A stretch of 36,474 nt of DNA. Origin: Yoonia sp. Its GTDB lineage: Bacteria > Pseudomonadota > Alphaproteobacteria > Rhodobacterales > Rhodobacteraceae. The notes beneath the pieces were generated by a model. The model saw only the letters and a list, made by a program, of their open reading frames with translations, was not told the origin of the DNA and made no database searches. The position numbers were made by a program, and so were the translations under genes. Positions 34,651-36,474 of this stretch are shown in pieces; position 1 is the stretch's first letter, and each line of letters begins with the position of its first letter. The stretch is taken from positions 1 to 36,474 of the forward strand of contig NZ_JACUUJ010000027.1 of assembly GCF_014859355.1 (NCBI RefSeq). The letters are read 5' to 3'.

Positions 34651-36474
34651 TGCCTGATCTGCTGATAGAACTCTTTTCCGAGGAAATCCCCGCGCGGATG
34701 CAAAGCCGCGCCGCCGATGATCTGAAAAAACTGGTCACGGACGGGTTGGTCGAGGCGGGCCTGACCTATGCCGACGCAGCCGCCTTTTCCACGCCGCGCC
34801 GTCTGGCGCTGTCCATCCAAGGGCTGACCGGTGAAAGCCGCGCAGTCCGCGAAGAACGCAAAGGCCCCAAGGTCGGCGCGCCCCAACAGGCGATTGACGG
34901 GTTCCTGCGCGGGGCGGGCGTGGTCCGCGAAGATCTGGAAATCCGCGAGGATAAAAAAGGTCAGGTCTATTTTGCCGTGATCGAAAAGCCGGGCCGCGTG
35001 GCGGCGGATATCATCGCCGAGGTGCTGGAAAAGACGATTCGGAATTTCCCTTGGCCGAAATCCATGCGCTGGGGGGCAGGCACCCTGAAATGGGTGCGCC
35101 CGTTGCATTCCATCCTGTGCATCCTGTCGGATGAGGCGGGTGCGCAGGTCGTGCCCTTGACAGTCGATGGCATCAAGGCGGGCAACACCACGCGCGGGCA
35201 TCGATTTCTGGCGCCGGATGCATTTACCGTCACGGGGTTTGACGATTACGAGGCCAAGCTGAAACGCGCACGCGTCGTGCTGCGCCCTGACGAACGTGCG
35301 CAGGCGATCTGGCACGACGCCACCCATCAGGCATTCGCGCTGGGGCTGGAAGTGGTTGAAGACGCGAGCCTGCTGGCCGAGGTTGCAGGGCTGGTGGAAT
35401 GGCCCGTGGTCCTGCTGGGCCGGATTGATGATGATTTTCTGAGCCTGCCGCCCGAGGTGCTGCAAACCTCGATGAAGGAACACCAGAAGTTTTTCTCGGT
35501 GCGCAACCCCAAGACTGGGCGCATCGAACGCTTTGTTACCGTGGCCAACATGGAAACCGCCGATCAGGGGGCGACGATTCTTGCGGGCAACCAAAAGGTG
35601 CTGGCAGCAAGGCTGTCGGATGCGAAATTCTTTTGGGAAAATGATCTGCGCACGGTCAAGGCGGTCGGCCTTGAAGGCATGGGCGTTGGGCTGGCGGACG
35701 TGACCTTCCACAACAAACTGGGTTCGCAGGCTGACCGGATCGCACGGATCGAAGCACTGGCGCGCGAAATCGCACCGCATGTCGGCGCGCAGCCTGATCT
35801 GGCGGCAGAGGCCGCGCGCATCTGCAAGGCCGACCTGCAATCGGAAATGGTCGGTGAATTCCCCGAATTGCAGGGGCTGATGGGCCGGTATTATGCGCAG
35901 GCCGCAGGCCACGACGACGGCGTGCCAGAGGCCTGTCAGGAACATTATTCCCCCTTGGGGCCGTCGGATGCCGTGCCGACAGCACCCGTGTCCGTCGCCG
36001 TGGCGCTGGCCGACAAGATCGACACGTTGTGCGGGTTCTGGGCGATTGACGAGAAACCGACAGGGAGCAAGGACCCCTATGCGCTGCGCCGCGCGGCGCT
36101 GGGGGTTATTCGGTTGGTGTTGGAAAATGAGGTGCGGTTTCCACTGCAAGAAGTATTGACCGCTCCGATTGCTGACTTTGAGCGGCGAGAGCATGATCAG
36201 ATGCTTCAAGAAGAGATTGAGTTTGAGATAAAGGTCGCTGACTATGTTGGCGTTTCTGTTGAAAAATTGAACAGTTATAGACGCGCGAGTGGGAAAGTAA
36301 TTTCGTCTGAAGATAATCCAGAGAAATGGAAGGCAGCAATGGATCGGCTTTTCGGTGACGTGGACTGGTCACAAGTTCGACTGCCAGGCGAGGAAACATC
36401 AGACAACCTCCTTGCCTTCTTCCACGACCGCCTGAAAGTCTACCTGCGCGACCAAGGCATCCGTCACGATATCA
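34650..36474 (+). CDS. glyS: Glycyl-tRNA synthetase beta subunit (3' end beyond window)
   Basis: The first 608 codons of the beta subunit, which binds and positions tRNA-Gly for the alpha subunit. The N terminus ([17 protein letters not shown]), the [10 protein letters not shown] block, [14 protein letters not shown] and [12 protein letters not shown] are all typical, as is [19 protein letters not shown] at about 476-492. The frame is open to the window edge and resumes the family pattern at [21 protein letters not shown]. Between about residues 501 and 583 the sequence does not resemble what I expect for the family, and the DNA is much AT-richer (80 of 180 bases G or C at 36181-36360). The ATG overlaps the preceding stop by one base. 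Confidence 0.96.
   Translation, partial: MPDLLIELFSEEIPARMQSRAADDLKKLVTDGLVEAGLTYADAAAFSTPRRLALSIQGLTGESRAVREERKGPKVGAPQQAIDGFLRGAGVVREDLEIREDKKGQVYFAVIEKPGRVAADIIAEVLEKTIRNFPWPKSMRWGAGTLKWVRPLHSILCILSDEAGAQVVPLTVDGIKAGNTTRGHRFLAPDAFTVTGFDDYEAKLKRARVVLRPDERAQAIWHDATHQAFALGLEVVEDASLLAEVAGLVEWPVVLLGRIDDDFLSLPPEVLQTSMKEHQKFFSVRNPKTGRIERFVTVANMETADQGATILAGNQKVLAARLSDAKFFWENDLRTVKAVGLEGMGVGLADVTFHNKLGSQADRIARIEALAREIAPHVGAQPDLAAEAARICKADLQSEMVGEFPELQGLMGRYYAQAAGHDDGVPEACQEHYSPLGPSDAVPTAPVSVAVALADKIDTLCGFWAIDEKPTGSKDPYALRRAALGVIRLVLENEVRFPLQEVLTAPIADFERREHDQMLQEEIEFEIKVADYVGVSVEKLNSYRRASGKVISSEDNPEKWKAAMDRLFGDVDWSQVRLPGEETSDNLLAFFHDRLKVYLRDQGIRHDI

Noticed and set aside
34566-36209. A 547-codon open frame on the minus strand opposite glyS
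   Set aside because: It is antisense to glyS and has the same His/Arg/Gln-rich composition. It has no ribosome site or recognisable domain.
1-36474. Mobile elements, CRISPR arrays, prophage or defence systems
   Set aside because: I saw no transposase, integrase, direct-repeat array, phage structural gene or known defence gene. The gene content is essentially housekeeping.

Overview
The window reads as a chromosomal segment from an aerobic alphaproteobacterium, most likely a Rhodobacterales (Roseobacter-type) species. The grounds are the GC-rich coding sequence, the aerobic cobalamin genes cobQ, cobS and cobT, the linkage of bolA and a J-domain gene with cobS and cobT, a small extra gene between glyQ and glyS, and several small families (DUF2256, DUF427, DUF4177) that are common in that group. 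The family and gene-order statements rest on recalled knowledge; no database search was possible.

Layout. Positions 1-74 hold a complete tRNA-Cys on the minus strand. From 199 to 2979 a plus-strand group encodes a protein-isoaspartate methyltransferase-like protein, a TolC-type outer membrane channel and a PopZ-like (DUF2497-type) polar organiser candidate. cobQ follows on the minus strand. A strong hairpin separates it from a small two-gene minus-strand unit (a 46-residue ORF overlapping a 107-residue protein), which diverges from efp. Positions 5689-9861 hold a YgfZ/GcvT-like protein coupled to an MsbA-type ABC exporter, a class V aminotransferase and a DUF427 protein. An M24B aminopeptidase P, cobT, an FMN reductase on the opposite strand, and cobS occupy 9942-15402. 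A 623-base stretch without a convincing gene precedes a small membrane protein, a J-domain protein, bolA and a DUF4177 protein. Then come gatB, an unusual acyltransferase and pepN on the minus strand.

From 23326 rightwards: a DUF2256 mini-protein, glcB (malate synthase G) with glcG, a class I glutamine amidotransferase, a HemG-like flavodoxin and a D-lyxose isomerase-like cupin. These converge on a minus-strand molybdenum hydroxylase pair (iorA/iorB type). The window ends with trkH and the glyQ-DUF6446-glyS operon. glyS runs off the right edge and carries a sharply AT-richer segment near its 3' end.

Functionally this is mostly housekeeping: translation (tRNA-Cys, EF-P, GatB, GlyQS), cobalt insertion into corrin (CobS and CobT; CobN is not in the window), glyoxylate use (GlcB, GlcG, possibly the aminotransferase), peptide turnover (PepN, aminopeptidase P), envelope export and potassium uptake. 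I see no phage, IS element, CRISPR array, toxin-antitoxin or obvious defence system. The points most worth a second look are the mosaic end of glyS, the small coupled ORF beside efp, the PopZ-like protein, the atypical acyltransferase and a few palindromic control sites.
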